Below are positions 1-8,601 of a stretch of 64,000 nucleotides of DNA, piece by piece (position 1 is the stretch's first letter; each line of letters begins with the position of its first letter). The DNA comes from Streptomyces calvus (GTDB lineage Bacteria; Actinomycetota; Actinomycetes; Streptomycetales; Streptomycetaceae): NCBI RefSeq assembly GCF_006782915.1, contig NZ_VCNP01000049.1, forward strand, positions 62,001 to 126,000, given 5' to 3'. The translations under genes and the position numbers were made by a program. The notes below the pieces were generated by a model that was not told where the DNA came from, searched no databases, and saw nothing but the letters and a program-made list of their open reading frames with translations.

Positions 1-310
1 GCCGTCCCGCGATCGCCACCGTCCGGTCCCGGCCGAGCAGCGCGCCCACCCCGTACAGCGCGAGCGCGCCGACCACCGAGCCCGCCGTGGTCCACAGCAG
101 CACGGCGAGCAGACCCATCCGTCCGCTGCTCGCGGCGAACCCCGCCATCGGCAGGATCACCTCGCTGGGCAGCGGCGGGAACAGGTTCTCCAGCGCGATG
201 GCAAGGCCCGCCCCGGGAGCACCCATGGCGTCCATGAGGTCGTGGACCCACTGCGGTCCGGCGCTCCCGTCCGCGGCCGCCGTGATCGTCTGCGCTGCGA
301 TGGCTGTCAT
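1..310 (-). CDS. DedA-family membrane protein, 3' part missing
   Basis: The start codon is the ATG at 308-310 and the gene runs off the left edge, so only about the first 103 residues are visible. They include the typical DedA segment ENLFPPLPSEVILPMAGF near residues 41-58, followed by a hydrophobic helix and a Gly-rich turn. DedA proteins are multi-pass inner-membrane proteins, and some have been shown to work as polyprenyl-phosphate or phospholipid flippases. A second DedA-like gene lies at 5212-5832. The family call is firm; the substrate is unknown. Confidence 0.85.
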   Translation of the reverse strand, partial: MTAIAAQTITAAADGSAGPQWVHDLMDAMGAPGAGLAIALENLFPPLPSEVILPMAGFAASSGRMGLLAVLLWTTAGSVVGALALYGVGALLGRDRTVAIAGR

Positions 311-400
311 GCCGGTCACGCTAGAGAACCGGACCTGAAGAAACCCTGAGGAAATCCGAGCGGCCACGCCCGGTCCGGCCGGGACCGGGCGAGGGGCCGG

Positions 401-622
401 TCAGCCGCAGCAGCCCCCGCCGCAGCAGCCGCCGCCACCGCCGCCCGCGCGGGGTGCCGGGGCCGGTGCGGAGCCGGTGCCGGCCACCGCGACCGTGGAC
501 AGGAGCTTCACCGTGTCGTCGTGGCCCGCCGGGCAGGCGGCGGGAGCGGAGGACTCCGCCATCGGGCGGCTGAGTTCGAAGGTGTCGCCGCAGGTACGGC
601 AGCGGTACTCGTAGCGAGGCAT
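401..622 (-). CDS. FmdB-family zinc ribbon protein
   Basis: This 73-residue protein begins MPRYEYRCRTCGDTFE, the conserved start of the FmdB/CxxC regulatory family. A first CxxC (YRCRTCG) and a later single Cys in the PAACPAGH stretch make a probable zinc ribbon. The tail is very Gly/Cys-rich (GGGGGGCCGGGCCG), unlike the Ser-rich end common in the family, so extra metal binding is conceivable. I preferred the ATG at 622 over the in-frame GTG at 628 because it matches the family N-terminus. The exact role is unknown. Confidence 0.8.
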   Translation of the reverse strand: MPRYEYRCRTCGDTFELSRPMAESSAPAACPAGHDDTVKLLSTVAVAGTGSAPAPAPRAGGGGGGCCGGGCCG

Positions 623-654
623 GGGCACAGGGTAACCGGCGGGGCGGGCGCGGG

Positions 655-2085
655 TCAGTGGGCTCCCGAGCCACGTTCCTCACGGATCCGAGCCACCACG
701 CGGCCCACCGCGGCCCGTACCTCCTCGGTCTCCGTGAGGAAGTGCCAGTAGTCGGGGTGGCGGCCCTCCAGGCCGGTGACGGCCCGCTCCAGACGGGCCA
801 CGGCGTCGTCCAGGGGGCGGGCGTGGCGCGGGTCGGGGGTGTTGCGGCCGGCCATGGCGAGGCGCTGGGCGTCGCGGATGGCGAAGCGGGTGCGTTCGAT
901 CTCCTGCTCGGGGTCCTTCTGCACGGCGTTCAGCCTGTGCAGCCGGTCACCGGCGGCGGAGACGGCCTCGTCGGTCGTGTTCAGCAGGGCGCGCGCGGTG
1001 GACAGCAGGGCGGTCGCGTCGGCCCAGCGCTGCTCGTCGCGTGCGGCGCGGGCCTCGGCGAGCCTGGCTTCCGCCCGGGTCACGTTCTCGGAGGCGACGG
1101 CGGGGACGCGTTGCAGGTCCTGCCAGCAGGCGGCGGTGAAGCGGCGGCGCAGTTCGCTCAGTACGGGTTCGACCTGTTCGGAGCGAGTGGTGAGGGCCTG
1201 GGCGCGGGTGCGCAGGGAGACCAGGCGGCGGTCGATCTCGGCGGCGCGTTCCGGCAGGCGTTCGGCTTCGACCCGTACGGCCTCGGCCTCGCGGGTGACG
1301 CGTTCGGCCCGCTCCAGGGTCTGGGGCACGCCGTGCTGCCCCGCGCCCTGGTTCAGCTTGGTGAGTTCCGGGGAGAGCGCGGCGAGCCGGGCGGCGAGGT
1401 CGTCGGCCCGCAGTCCCGATCCGCGTGCGGTGTCGAGGGCGTTCGAGGCGGCGAGGAGCGTCTGCCGGGCGCGTTCGACGGCGGGCGCGAGCCGGGCGAG
1501 CCGGGTCTCGGCCTTGTCGAGGAGGGGGCCGAGCCCGTCGGCGAAACGGTCCAGTTCCTGCTTGACCCGGCCGAGTTCGTCCTGGGCGGCGGTCAGTTCG
1601 GCGCGGGCGCGGGAGGCGGTGGAGGCTTCCAGGTCGTCGCGGTCGAGGTCGTGGGCGTCGACGGCGCCGATGTATCGGTGGCTGGCCTCGTCGATGCGCC
1701 GGCCGAGCGCCTCGAAGTCGGCGACGGCGCGGCGGGCGGCGGGGGAGTCGTCGACGGCGCTGATCGTCTCGATGGAGATCCGCAGGTCGCGCTGGGCGGT
1801 GTCGAGTTCGTAGAACGCGGCGGCCGCGGCGTCCTTGGCGGCCTGGGCCTCGGCCCGCTGGTTCTCGGCCCGTCCGCCGAACCAGCGCCGGGTGCCGCCG
1901 CCGGCGAACGCGGCGGGCAGCACCAGTGCCGCGGCCAGCGGCAGCCCCGCCAGAACGAGCAGGTCACGCAGTGGGCCCGGGGCCCGGCGTGGGCGGCGCC
2001 CCGGCGGGACGGGAGCGGGGGCACGGCGCGTGCGCGGCACGCGCGGCTCCGACGGCGAGTACGGCTGCGCTGGTGTCGCCGTCAC
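655..2085 (-). CDS. Membrane-anchored coiled-coil protein
   Basis: I chose the GTG at 2085, preceded by GGGAG, over the upstream ATG at 2133. The product has about 476 residues. A Pro/Arg-rich cytoplasmic N-terminus is followed by one membrane helix (LLVLAGLPLAAALVLPAAFA, about residues 41-60). The rest is a long Ala/Glu/Arg-rich helical region with heptad character, which predicts a long coiled coil. No enzymatic motif is visible. Streptomyces carry proteins of this architecture that are annotated as hypothetical; a structural or cell-envelope role is only an inference. Confidence 0.8.
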   Translation of the reverse strand: MTATPAQPYSPSEPRVPRTRRAPAPVPPGRRPRRAPGPLRDLLVLAGLPLAAALVLPAAFAGGGTRRWFGGRAENQRAEAQAAKDAAAAAFYELDTAQRDLRISIETISAVDDSPAARRAVADFEALGRRIDEASHRYIGAVDAHDLDRDDLEASTASRARAELTAAQDELGRVKQELDRFADGLGPLLDKAETRLARLAPAVERARQTLLAASNALDTARGSGLRADDLAARLAALSPELTKLNQGAGQHGVPQTLERAERVTREAEAVRVEAERLPERAAEIDRRLVSLRTRAQALTTRSEQVEPVLSELRRRFTAACWQDLQRVPAVASENVTRAEARLAEARAARDEQRWADATALLSTARALLNTTDEAVSAAGDRLHRLNAVQKDPEQEIERTRFAIRDAQRLAMAGRNTPDPRHARPLDDAVARLERAVTGLEGRHPDYWHFLTETEEVRAAVGRVVARIREERGSGAH

Positions 2086-2159
2086 ATCCCTCTCCCGTAC
2101 TGTCGTTCGCCCGGCCCGGTGCCATTCTCCCACCGGTGAAGGACGAAGACACGGGTCGG

Positions 2160-2966
2160 TCAGTTCGCCGTGCGCACGGTGAGTTTGCCGTCGCCGGTGC
2201 GGACGCTCACCACGTGGGGGCTGGAGTCGTCGCGGGGCACGGACACGTCCTCGGCGCCGTCACCGGTCTCGGTGTGCACGCGGTAGGAGGCGCGGGGCAG
2301 GTCGACGGTCACGGAACCGTCGCCGCTGCGGGACTCCACCAGGTCGGGCACGGCGCTCAGTTCCAGGCGGACGGTGCCGTCGCCGCTGTGGGTGCGCACC
2401 GTGCGGGAGGACACCTCGGCGCGCACGGAGCCGTCGCCGGTGCGCAGCTCCAGGGGGCCGGAGGTGTCCGTGACGTGGACGGAGCCGTCCGTCGTGCGGA
2501 TGTCCAGCGCGTCGCGGAAGCCCCGCGCCCGTACGCTGCCGTCCTTCCCCTCGACCTCGACGGTGACCCCGCGGGGCACCTGGATGCGGTGCTTGCCGGC
2601 GCAGTCGGCGACGACGCCGGAGCACTTCTCCCGCAGCACCAGCCGGTCGCCGTCCATGGACCAGGTGACCTCGGGGTCCTTGCCGAGGGCGACCGTGCCC
2701 TGGAACCACCGGGTGACCTCGATCCTGCCCTCGGGGTTGCCGTCCGCGGCGACGATCTCCAGGGCGGTGTCGTCGGAGTCGACGGTGAGGGTGCGGCCGG
2801 GCAGGTCGAAGGTGCGGTGGTCGGGTTCGTCGTCGTCGGAGGCCGACGCCCCGCAGGCGCTCAGGCCCGCGACGAGCACGACGGAGGCCGCGGTGAGGAC
2901 GAGGGCGTGCGCCCGCAGCGGACGTGGGGCGCCGATGATGCGGTCGGTACGGGTCGTGCGGGTCAT
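2160..2966 (-). CDS. DUF4097-type beta-strand repeat lipoprotein
   Basis: The 268-residue product has a lipoprotein signal: a charged N-terminus, a hydrophobic run and the lipobox LSAC near residue 38, so it should be anchored outside the membrane. The mature part shows repeated GDGSV/TDGSV turns (KDGSVRARG, TDGSVHVTD, GDGSVRAEV, GDGTVRLEL, GDGSVTVDL, GDGKLTV) about 20 residues apart. That is the stacked beta-strand pattern of the DUF4097 adhesin-like family. Function is unknown. The gene is monocistronic, and its promoter must lie in 2967-3160, shared back to back with the tRNA promoter. Confidence 0.85.
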   Translation of the reverse strand: MTRTTRTDRIIGAPRPLRAHALVLTAASVVLVAGLSACGASASDDDEPDHRTFDLPGRTLTVDSDDTALEIVAADGNPEGRIEVTRWFQGTVALGKDPEVTWSMDGDRLVLREKCSGVVADCAGKHRIQVPRGVTVEVEGKDGSVRARGFRDALDIRTTDGSVHVTDTSGPLELRTGDGSVRAEVSSRTVRTHSGDGTVRLELSAVPDLVESRSGDGSVTVDLPRASYRVHTETGDGAEDVSVPRDDSSPHVVSVRTGDGKLTVRTAN

Positions 2967-3162
2967 GACGGTCTCCCCCAGGAACGGACGGTGGCGCTCC
3001 GCGGCGGTGTCCGAGCGCTCTCCGACCGTACGGACGGGGGACTCGGCGGGGGATCCGGGCGGCTGGCGGATACGGGGTGGGGATAACCCCCGGTCGGGTT
3101 TGCCGGACCGCGGCCCGGGCCATGTAGGCTGTCGACTCGACCTGGGCGCACGCCCGGGCCGC

Positions 3163-3237
<75 letters not shown>

Positions 3238-3244
3238 CGAACCA

Positions 3245-3275
3245 GGGCCTCCGGAGACTCTCCGGAGGCCCTTTT
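3245..3275 (+). terminator. Rho-independent terminator after tRNA-Val
   Basis: A perfect 12-bp stem (GGGCCTCCGGAG / CTCCGGAGGCCC) with a 3-nt loop is followed directly by TTTT. It starts 7 nt after the CCA end of the tRNA. Confidence 0.92.
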
Positions 3276-3353
3276 CGCTGCCCCGACGCTCCCCGCGTCT
3301 CCCGGCACTCCGGGAGGGCGCTCGCCGCCCCGTCCGGACGGTTTGCCGCTGCC

Positions 3354-3707
3354 CTACGAGGGCTGTTGTTCGTTCTCGGGGGTGTTCTCGTGGACGTGCT
3401 TGAGCTGGGAGCGGGCGTGTATGCGGTCGGCGCCGGTGAGTTCGGCCCAGTAGCGGTGGGTGCTCACGAACACCGCCAGTTCGTGCTCCCGTCGCCTGAG
3501 TTTCTCGACCTCGGCCTGTTCGTCGGCGGTCCAGCCGGGCGAGGCGGGACGTTCCACCTTGCGCCAGCCGTTGTCGTCGCTGAAGCCGTCGAGGGGTTCG
3601 ACCGACCAGGGGAGACGCCTCAGCAGGGCCGACAGCTCGGCCCGGACCTGATGCAGTTCCTCCTGACCGGCGAGGAGGTCACTCGGAAAGTCATAGGTCG
3701 CAGCCAC
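3354..3707 (-). CDS. Hypothetical protein, helical, 117 residues
   Basis: The open frame extends up to 3773, but the residues before the GTG at 3707 look non-native, so I start there with the sequence AATYDFPSDLL. The protein is soluble and mostly helical, rich in Glu/Arg/Leu, with a central conserved-looking stretch WSVEPLDGFSDD and a charged helix after it. No domain is recognised. It stands alone, convergent to the tRNA and with its stop about 80 nt beyond the tRNA terminator. The start codon is uncertain because the ribosome site is weak. Confidence 0.65.
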   Translation of the reverse strand: MAATYDFPSDLLAGQEELHQVRAELSALLRRLPWSVEPLDGFSDDNGWRKVERPASPGWTADEQAEVEKLRRREHELAVFVSTHRYWAELTGADRIHARSQLKHVHENTPENEQQPS

Positions 3708-3744
3708 GACCCAATGATACGCCTGTTCGATTTTGGGTGGCGAG

Positions 3745-4695
3745 TCACTCCGGGGTCCTACCGCCGGGTTCACCCGTTCGAGCGGGCGCGGCCCGGTGTC
3801 CGGTCAGGTCGGTCAACTCCCGCACCACCCGCGCGGTCACGGGAGCCGCCACGCCGTGACGCTCTGCCGCACGCAACAACGCGCCGCCGATGGCGTCGAG
3901 TTCCAGCGGGCGGCCGGCTTCGGCGTCGCGCTGCATCGAGGACTTCATCCCGGCCGGGAACGCGTCGTAGCGGGCGAGCGCCCGGTCGGGGTCGCCCGGG
4001 CCTCCGCAGGCGCGGCTGATCGCGGCCGTCTCCGTCACCAGGGCCGTCAGCTCCTCGCGGCGGTGGGTGCGCACGTCCCCCAGCGGGACGCCGTACCGCG
4101 TGGTCAGCAGCGCCAACGGGGCCAGGAACGACATTTTGGCCCACAGCACCGCCGTCTCGTCGTCGAGGACCGCGACCGTCGGGCCGGCCGCGCCGAGGGC
4201 GGCGGCCAGGACGTCCAGGCGCTCGCGCGGCACGGCGTCACCGGTGAGGTCGATCTCCGCGAACGGACTGTCGTGCTCGACGACCCCCGGGGCCACGCGG
4301 GTCGACTCGACGCGGATCACGGCCGGGGCGACCCGGTCGGGCCGGTGACGGGCCCGCAGTGCGGCCGGGTGTTCGACGCCGTTGAGGAAGGGGACGACGA
4401 GGCCGTCGCCGAGCACCTGCGCCGGGAGGCGGTCCAAGGAGGTGTCGAGCGCGGTGTGCTTCACGGTGACCAGGCAGGCGTCGACCGGCTCCCGCAGGAC
4501 GGTGTCGGTCTCGACGGGGGCTGTGAAGTCACCGAACCGTCCGCTGCGGACCCGGATCCCGTTGTCGCGCAGCGCCCGTGCCGTCTCGTCGCCGGCCAGG
4601 CAGATCACCCGGTGCCCGGCGCGGGACAGCAGCGCGGCGAGCAGTCCGCCCACGCCGCCGGGGCCGAGGACCGCCACGGTGAGATCGTTCGCCAT
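3745..4695 (-). CDS. Ketopantoate reductase family (ApbA/PanE) dehydrogenase
   Basis: This 316-residue NADPH-dependent reductase starts with the Rossmann motif GPGGVGG (residues 11-17). It has the central lysine in WAKMSFLAP that the family uses in catalysis, and the C-terminal helix PAGMKSSMQRDAEAGRPLE typical of PanE. The family reduces 2-dehydropantoate to pantoate for coenzyme A synthesis, but Streptomyces carry several paralogues with other 2-oxo acid substrates, so a pantothenate role is likely rather than proven. A single-gene unit; its start is 107 bp from the divergent DUF2277 gene. Confidence 0.85.
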   Translation of the reverse strand: MANDLTVAVLGPGGVGGLLAALLSRAGHRVICLAGDETARALRDNGIRVRSGRFGDFTAPVETDTVLREPVDACLVTVKHTALDTSLDRLPAQVLGDGLVVPFLNGVEHPAALRARHRPDRVAPAVIRVESTRVAPGVVEHDSPFAEIDLTGDAVPRERLDVLAAALGAAGPTVAVLDDETAVLWAKMSFLAPLALLTTRYGVPLGDVRTHRREELTALVTETAAISRACGGPGDPDRALARYDAFPAGMKSSMQRDAEAGRPLELDAIGGALLRAAERHGVAAPVTARVVRELTDLTGHRAAPARTGEPGGRTPE

Positions 4696-4802
4696 CGAGG
4701 AACTCCTCTCGTCGGTCGGCCCCTGGACGGTGGCCGCCTGCCGGGATCATCGCAGGTGCCCATTCCGTGGTCGGGACGGGCCCTGCGCGGCAGACTGGGG
4801 GC

Positions 4803-5036
4803 ATGTGCCGGAGTATCAAGACGCTGCGTCCGCCCGTGCTGCCCGAGGAGGCCACGGAAGAGGAGATCCGGGCCGCCGCCCTTCAGTACGTGAGGAAGGT
4901 GTCCGGCTTCCGCGCGCCCGCCGCCCACAACCGCGAGGTCTTCGACCGGGCCGTGGACGCGATCGCCGAGGCCACCGCCGACCTCCTGGACGGCCTGGAG
5001 ATCCGGGGTGCCGCACCCCACCGGGCCGCGGGGTAG
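4803..5036 (+). CDS. DUF2277 small protein
   Basis: This 77-residue protein begins MCRSIKTLRPPVLPEEATEE, the signature of DUF2277, a small helical family widespread in actinobacteria. I chose the ATG at 4803 rather than the upstream GTG at 4767 because the family starts with MCR(S/N)IK. The function is unknown. It is divergent from the ketopantoate-reductase-like gene and is followed by a short heptamer repeat. Confidence 0.85.
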   Translation: MCRSIKTLRPPVLPEEATEEEIRAAALQYVRKVSGFRAPAAHNREVFDRAVDAIAEATADLLDGLEIRGAAPHRAAG

Positions 5037-5077
5037 ACCTCACCGTTGCCGGGCCCGCGCCCGGGCGTTGCCCGGCC

Positions 5078-5136
5078 GGGAGCCGGGAGCCGGGAGCCGG
5101 GAGCCGGGAGCCGGGAGCCGGGAGCCGGGAGCCGGG
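5078..5136. repeat. Eight tandem copies of GGGAGCC
   Basis: Eight perfect 7-bp units run from 5078 to 5133 with a partial ninth (GGG). The array lies in the convergent gap between the DUF2277 gene and the DedA gene, so it changes no protein. Slippage-prone simple repeat. Confidence 0.95.
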
Positions 5137-5211
5137 CCTTGGTGTTCCCGCGCCGGGCATCGAGTCAGGGGTGAGCCGGGAGCGGTGCGCCCGTGGAACC
5201 GGAAGCCGGTC

Positions 5212-5832
5212 TCAGGAGGTCCGTGAGACCGGGGCGACCCGTGGTGCTCGCGGGCTGCGCCGCATCAGGTAGGCCGCGCCCGCCCCCGCCGCGAACAGCG
5301 CGCCCACCGACACCGCCGTCGCCAGCCAGGTCGCGCCCAGCCAGTGGGCGCCGAAGTAGCCGAGGGCCACGCTGTACGCGGCCCAGGACAGGCCCGCCAG
5401 GGCGGACCAGGGGAGGAAGTCGCGGGCGCGGTGGTGCGCGGCGCCGGCGCCGAGGGAGACCACCGAGCGGCCGGCCGGCGCGAAACGGGCGAGGACGACC
5501 AGCGCGCCGCCGCCCCGCGCCAGGGCCGAGCCGAGTCGTTCCTGCGCGGCCCGCAGCCGCCGGGAACGGGCGAGGGCGCGGTCCAGGCGGGCGCCGCCGC
5601 GCCAGGCGAGGCGGTAGGCCACCAGGTCGCCGAGGACGGAGGCGGTGGCGGCACACAGCGTGAGCACCAGGATGTCGGGCACGTCGGCCGCCGTACCCGC
5701 GGCCGCGGCCGTGGCCGCCGTGATCACCAGGACTCCGCTGGGCAGGACCGGCAGGAACACGTCGAGCAGGACCGAGAGGGCCACCACCGCATAGATCCAT
5801 GGGCTGCCGACCAGCGACCCGACACTCTCCAC
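5212..5832 (-). CDS. DedA-family membrane protein (VTT domain)
   Basis: The GTG at 5832 is preceded by GGGGAG at a 5-nt gap and gives a 206-residue product; upstream residues in the open frame do not look native. It has a hydrophobic N-terminal helix (SPWIYAVVALSVLLDVFLPVLPSGV), the motif FLPVLPSGV that replaces the usual F.P.LP.E, a central GDLVAYRLAW helix, RFAPAGRSVVSLGAG matching the DedA R-[FY]-x-P-x-x-R segment, and two C-terminal helices. A flippase-like membrane role is expected for the family. The first acidic residue of the usual motif is missing. Confidence 0.85.
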   Translation of the reverse strand: MESVGSLVGSPWIYAVVALSVLLDVFLPVLPSGVLVITAATAAAAGTAADVPDILVLTLCAATASVLGDLVAYRLAWRGGARLDRALARSRRLRAAQERLGSALARGGGALVVLARFAPAGRSVVSLGAGAAHHRARDFLPWSALAGLSWAAYSVALGYFGAHWLGATWLATAVSVGALFAAGAGAAYLMRRSPRAPRVAPVSRTS

Positions 5833-6105
5833 CCGAACTCCCCGTAGCTCCCCCGTGGGCCAGACCGTGCCGCGATGTCGCGGGGGGAGCGGCAGGAGTG
5901 GCCGTTGACAGCCACACAGCGTACGCGGGATGTGTGACGGAAGGGTCACGAGGGGTTCGTGTGTTCGCCGTCGTACGTTCGCCCACGTGCCTTAACGGCC
6001 AACGGACGCCGGCTGCGTCAACGGCCCGCGGACGCCGGCCCCGTGAACGGCGGAAGGGTGCCCTCCCCGAACGGGAAGGACACCCTCCGCAGCCGGCGGG
6101 CCGGT

Positions 6106-6146
6106 GCCCTCACCGGCCACCGGCGGGCCGGCGGCCCGGTGAGGGC
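6106..6146 (-). terminator. Hairpin downstream of the DoxX gene
   Basis: GCCCTCACCGG (6106-6116) pairs perfectly with CCGGTGAGGGC (6136-6146) around a 19-nt loop that is itself GC-rich and self-complementary. It begins 25 nt after the DoxX stop. No T-run follows, as is usual for Streptomyces terminators. Confidence 0.6.
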
Positions 6147-6171
6147 CGTGGGCCGGTCGGCCGGTGGCCGG

Positions 6172-6624
6172 TCAGGCGGCCACGGGTGTCGTGTCCGCCG
6201 TGCGCGCCCTGTCCGCCGACGAGCCCTTGCTGAACAGGCGGTCCAGGCCGAATGCTCCGGAGCCGGTGAAGACCAGCAGGAACATGGCCCAGCAGTACAT
6301 GGCCGCGCCCTCGCCGTTGTTCTGGATCGGCCACAGCGCCTCGGGCTGGTGGACCTTGAAGTACGCGTAGGCCATGGCGCCGGACGAGATGAACGCGGCG
6401 CCGCGGGTGCCGAGTCCGAGCAGGACCAGGCCGCCGCCGACGAGCTCGATCACCGCCGCGTACCAGTTGGGCCAGGCGCCGGTCTCGGCGGTGCCGCCGT
6501 TGCCGTCCACGCCGCCGAGCACGCCGAACAGGGCAACGGCGCCGTGGCAGGCGAAGAGCAGGCCGACGACTATGCGGAACAGGCCCAGAACGTATGGCTG
6601 GGCGCTGTTGAGGCGTCCGGTCAT
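6172..6624 (-). CDS. DoxX-family membrane protein
   Basis: The 150-residue protein has four membrane helices. The first carries the DoxX motif LFRIVVGLLFACHG, the second ELVGGGLVLLGLGTRGAAF, then a helix with MAYAYFKVHQPEALWPIQNNGE and a last helix ending in GSGAFGLDRLF. DoxX proteins sit in the cytoplasmic membrane; some are linked to thiol-stress responses, and most are uncharacterised. A promoter with a palindrome over its -35 lies upstream, which suggests control by a dimeric repressor. Confidence 0.9.
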   Translation of the reverse strand: MTGRLNSAQPYVLGLFRIVVGLLFACHGAVALFGVLGGVDGNGGTAETGAWPNWYAAVIELVGGGLVLLGLGTRGAAFISSGAMAYAYFKVHQPEALWPIQNNGEGAAMYCWAMFLLVFTGSGAFGLDRLFSKGSSADRARTADTTPVAA

Positions 6625-6693
6625 GTGGGGGGTCTCCTTCGGTCAGGCCGGCCCCCGGGTGGGGCCGGTCCGGGGACGGAACCGAGTCGAAGA

Positions 6694-6728
6694 CCCACGC
6701 TAGGAGCGGCCCACACTTACTTGCAAGT
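6694..6728 (-). promoter_or_regulatory. Promoter with palindromic operator upstream of DoxX
   Basis: On the minus strand TTGCAA, an 18-nt spacer and TAGCGT form a plausible -35/-10 pair. The -35 lies inside the perfect 10-bp palindrome ACTTGCAAGT (6719-6728), a typical place for a MarR or HxlR-type repressor. The repressor itself is not next to it. Confidence 0.5.
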
Positions 6729-6874
6729 TCAACATTTGGCCACGGGTTAACGGTGCTTCGACCGCTCCGGAACCCGCTGTCGCATGTCAATACGGCCCTC
6801 ACCCGGCCCTCATGCTCAACGGCGTGACCGAATCCGCACCACGATCCACAGCGAACTGACAGGTTCCTGCAGCC

Positions 6875-8521
6875 TCACTGACTCAGCCGCGTCTCCGACA
6901 CCGTCCTCAGCCGCGCCCCGGCCGCCCCGGGGTGTGCGCACTCCAGTCGCAGCACCGCCGAACGTCCCTGCGTCGTCAGCGTCATGAGCTGGTTGCCGAA
7001 CCAGGGCCCGCCCGTGCGCCGCCAGTGGACGGCCGGCCGCCCCAGACCTCCGTGCCGCGCGAACACGCGGCCGAACGCCCGGGCGCCGGCGCTCCAGCCG
7101 AAGCGGAAGCCGAGCCGCAGCGACAGGGGAATGGAATTGTGGACGGGGGAGCAGGTCAGCTGGACGACGCGGGCGTCCGGACCGGCGCGGCCGGGCCAGC
7201 TCGGCTCGGCGACGTAGGCGTGGTGGACGTCCCCGGAGAGCACGCACACCGTCGCGGGTGCCCCGGGCCCCGTACCGGTCTCGGCGATCAGCTCCGCCAG
7301 CTCGTCGAACGACTCCGGGAAGGCCGGCCAGTGCTCCAGGTCCGCCGCGCGCCGCAGCCGTTCCCCGAACCGCGCCCAGCGGTCCCCCTTGTCGCCCCGG
7401 CACACCACGGAGCTCCACGCCTCGACGTCGTGCACCAGATGGGGCAGCAGCCAGGGCAGGGACGTACCGATGAGCAGGTGGTCGTACGAGCCGTGCCCGT
7501 CGAGGACCTGTTCGCGCAGCCAGCTCGCCTCGCCCGGGTCGAGCATGGAGCGCCGGCCCTCCTGAAGGACCCGGGCGGCGCGGCTGTCCACCATCACCAG
7601 CCGGACCCGGCCGAAGTCGCGCCGGTAGCTCCAGCGCGCGGACGTCGGGTCCGCGTCGGCCGCGGCGGCGAAGGCGCGCAGCGCGTCGGTGCCGTCGGGG
7701 GTTTCCCGGACGGCCGCGTACAGCGGGTCGGCGGCCACCTCGGCGGGGGAGAGGTTGCCCAGGTGCTGGTACACCCAGTACGACATCAGGCCGCTGAGGA
7801 TGCGCTCCCGCCACCACGGCAGGGCGCGCATGTCGGCGACCCAGGAGGCGGAGGTGTTCCAGTCGTCGGCCACGTCGTGGTCGTCGAAGACCATGCACGT
7901 CGGCACCGTGGACATCAGCCAGCGCACCTGCGGGTCGAGCCAGGACTCGTCGTAGAGGTGGGTGTACTCCTCGTAGTCCGCCACCTGGCTGCCCGGCGGG
8001 TCGTTCAGATCGCGGCGGGCGGCGAGCCAGGCGCGGGTGGCGTCGGACGTCTCGTCGGCGTACACCTGGTCGCCCAGGAGCAGCAGCACGTCGGGCCGTT
8101 CGCCCGCCGGGGAGGCGGCGATGCGCCGGGCCAGGGCGTCCAGGGCGTCCGGCCCGACGGGGTCGGTCTCCCCGGTGGGCGGGGCGGCCCAGCGGCAGGA
8201 GCCGAAGGCGACGCGCAGGCGGTCGTCGGGGCCCGGGGTGGCGATGACGGACGGCGGCAGCGAGGCGAACGGTTCCTCGGCCACCGGCCACACCCGGGTG
8301 CGGTCCACGAACACCTCGTAGGGCGTGGAGGTGCCCGGGGTCAGGCCGGTGACCGGGACGAGCGCGTAGTGGTGGCCGGCGATCTGGAACGTGCCGGCCC
8401 GCCCGGCGGTCCCGTCGGCGCAGCGCACCTCGACCGTGCCCGGCCGGCTGGTCTCGACCCAGAGCGTGGCGGACGAGTCGTCGATGTACCTCAGCAGCGG
8501 TCCGAGCCGCAGTCCGGCCAT
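6875..8521 (-). CDS. PhoD-like metallophosphatase
   Basis: The ATG at 8521 follows AAGGGGGT and gives 548 residues. The N-terminal PhoD domain has VETSRPGTVEVRCADG and a PYEVFVD strand. The metallophosphatase core shows AFGSCRW, LLLGDQVYADE, VFDDHDVADDWN, MVDSRAAR and SGDVHHAYVAE, which carry the metal-binding Asp/His/Asn residues expected for a Ca/Fe phosphodiesterase-type enzyme. Unlike the secreted PhoD it lacks a twin-arginine signal peptide, so it is probably cytoplasmic. The true substrate is unknown. It lies 80 nt downstream of the HNH nuclease gene in the same direction. Confidence 0.9.
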   Translation of the reverse strand: MAGLRLGPLLRYIDDSSATLWVETSRPGTVEVRCADGTAGRAGTFQIAGHHYALVPVTGLTPGTSTPYEVFVDRTRVWPVAEEPFASLPPSVIATPGPDDRLRVAFGSCRWAAPPTGETDPVGPDALDALARRIAASPAGERPDVLLLLGDQVYADETSDATRAWLAARRDLNDPPGSQVADYEEYTHLYDESWLDPQVRWLMSTVPTCMVFDDHDVADDWNTSASWVADMRALPWWRERILSGLMSYWVYQHLGNLSPAEVAADPLYAAVRETPDGTDALRAFAAAADADPTSARWSYRRDFGRVRLVMVDSRAARVLQEGRRSMLDPGEASWLREQVLDGHGSYDHLLIGTSLPWLLPHLVHDVEAWSSVVCRGDKGDRWARFGERLRRAADLEHWPAFPESFDELAELIAETGTGPGAPATVCVLSGDVHHAYVAEPSWPGRAGPDARVVQLTCSPVHNSIPLSLRLGFRFGWSAGARAFGRVFARHGGLGRPAVHWRRTGGPWFGNQLMTLTTQGRSAVLRLECAHPGAAGARLRTVSETRLSQ

Positions 8522-8601
8522 GGTGACCCCCTTCCTCCGTCGCCCCGTACCGTACGGAACGACGGAGGACACCGGGGAGATCCCGGCGCGGCGCAAGCGG
8601 C

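Noticed and set aside
658..2139. Long plus-strand frame of 493 codons opposite the coiled-coil gene
   Set aside because: Its codon positions do not show the expected third-position GC, its translation is Gly/Val/Ala-rich without any fold, and the minus strand has a good start and ribosome site.
8522..8601. Pho box upstream of the PhoD-like gene
   Set aside because: No repeated GTTCACC-type units are found, so phosphate control through PhoP cannot be claimed.
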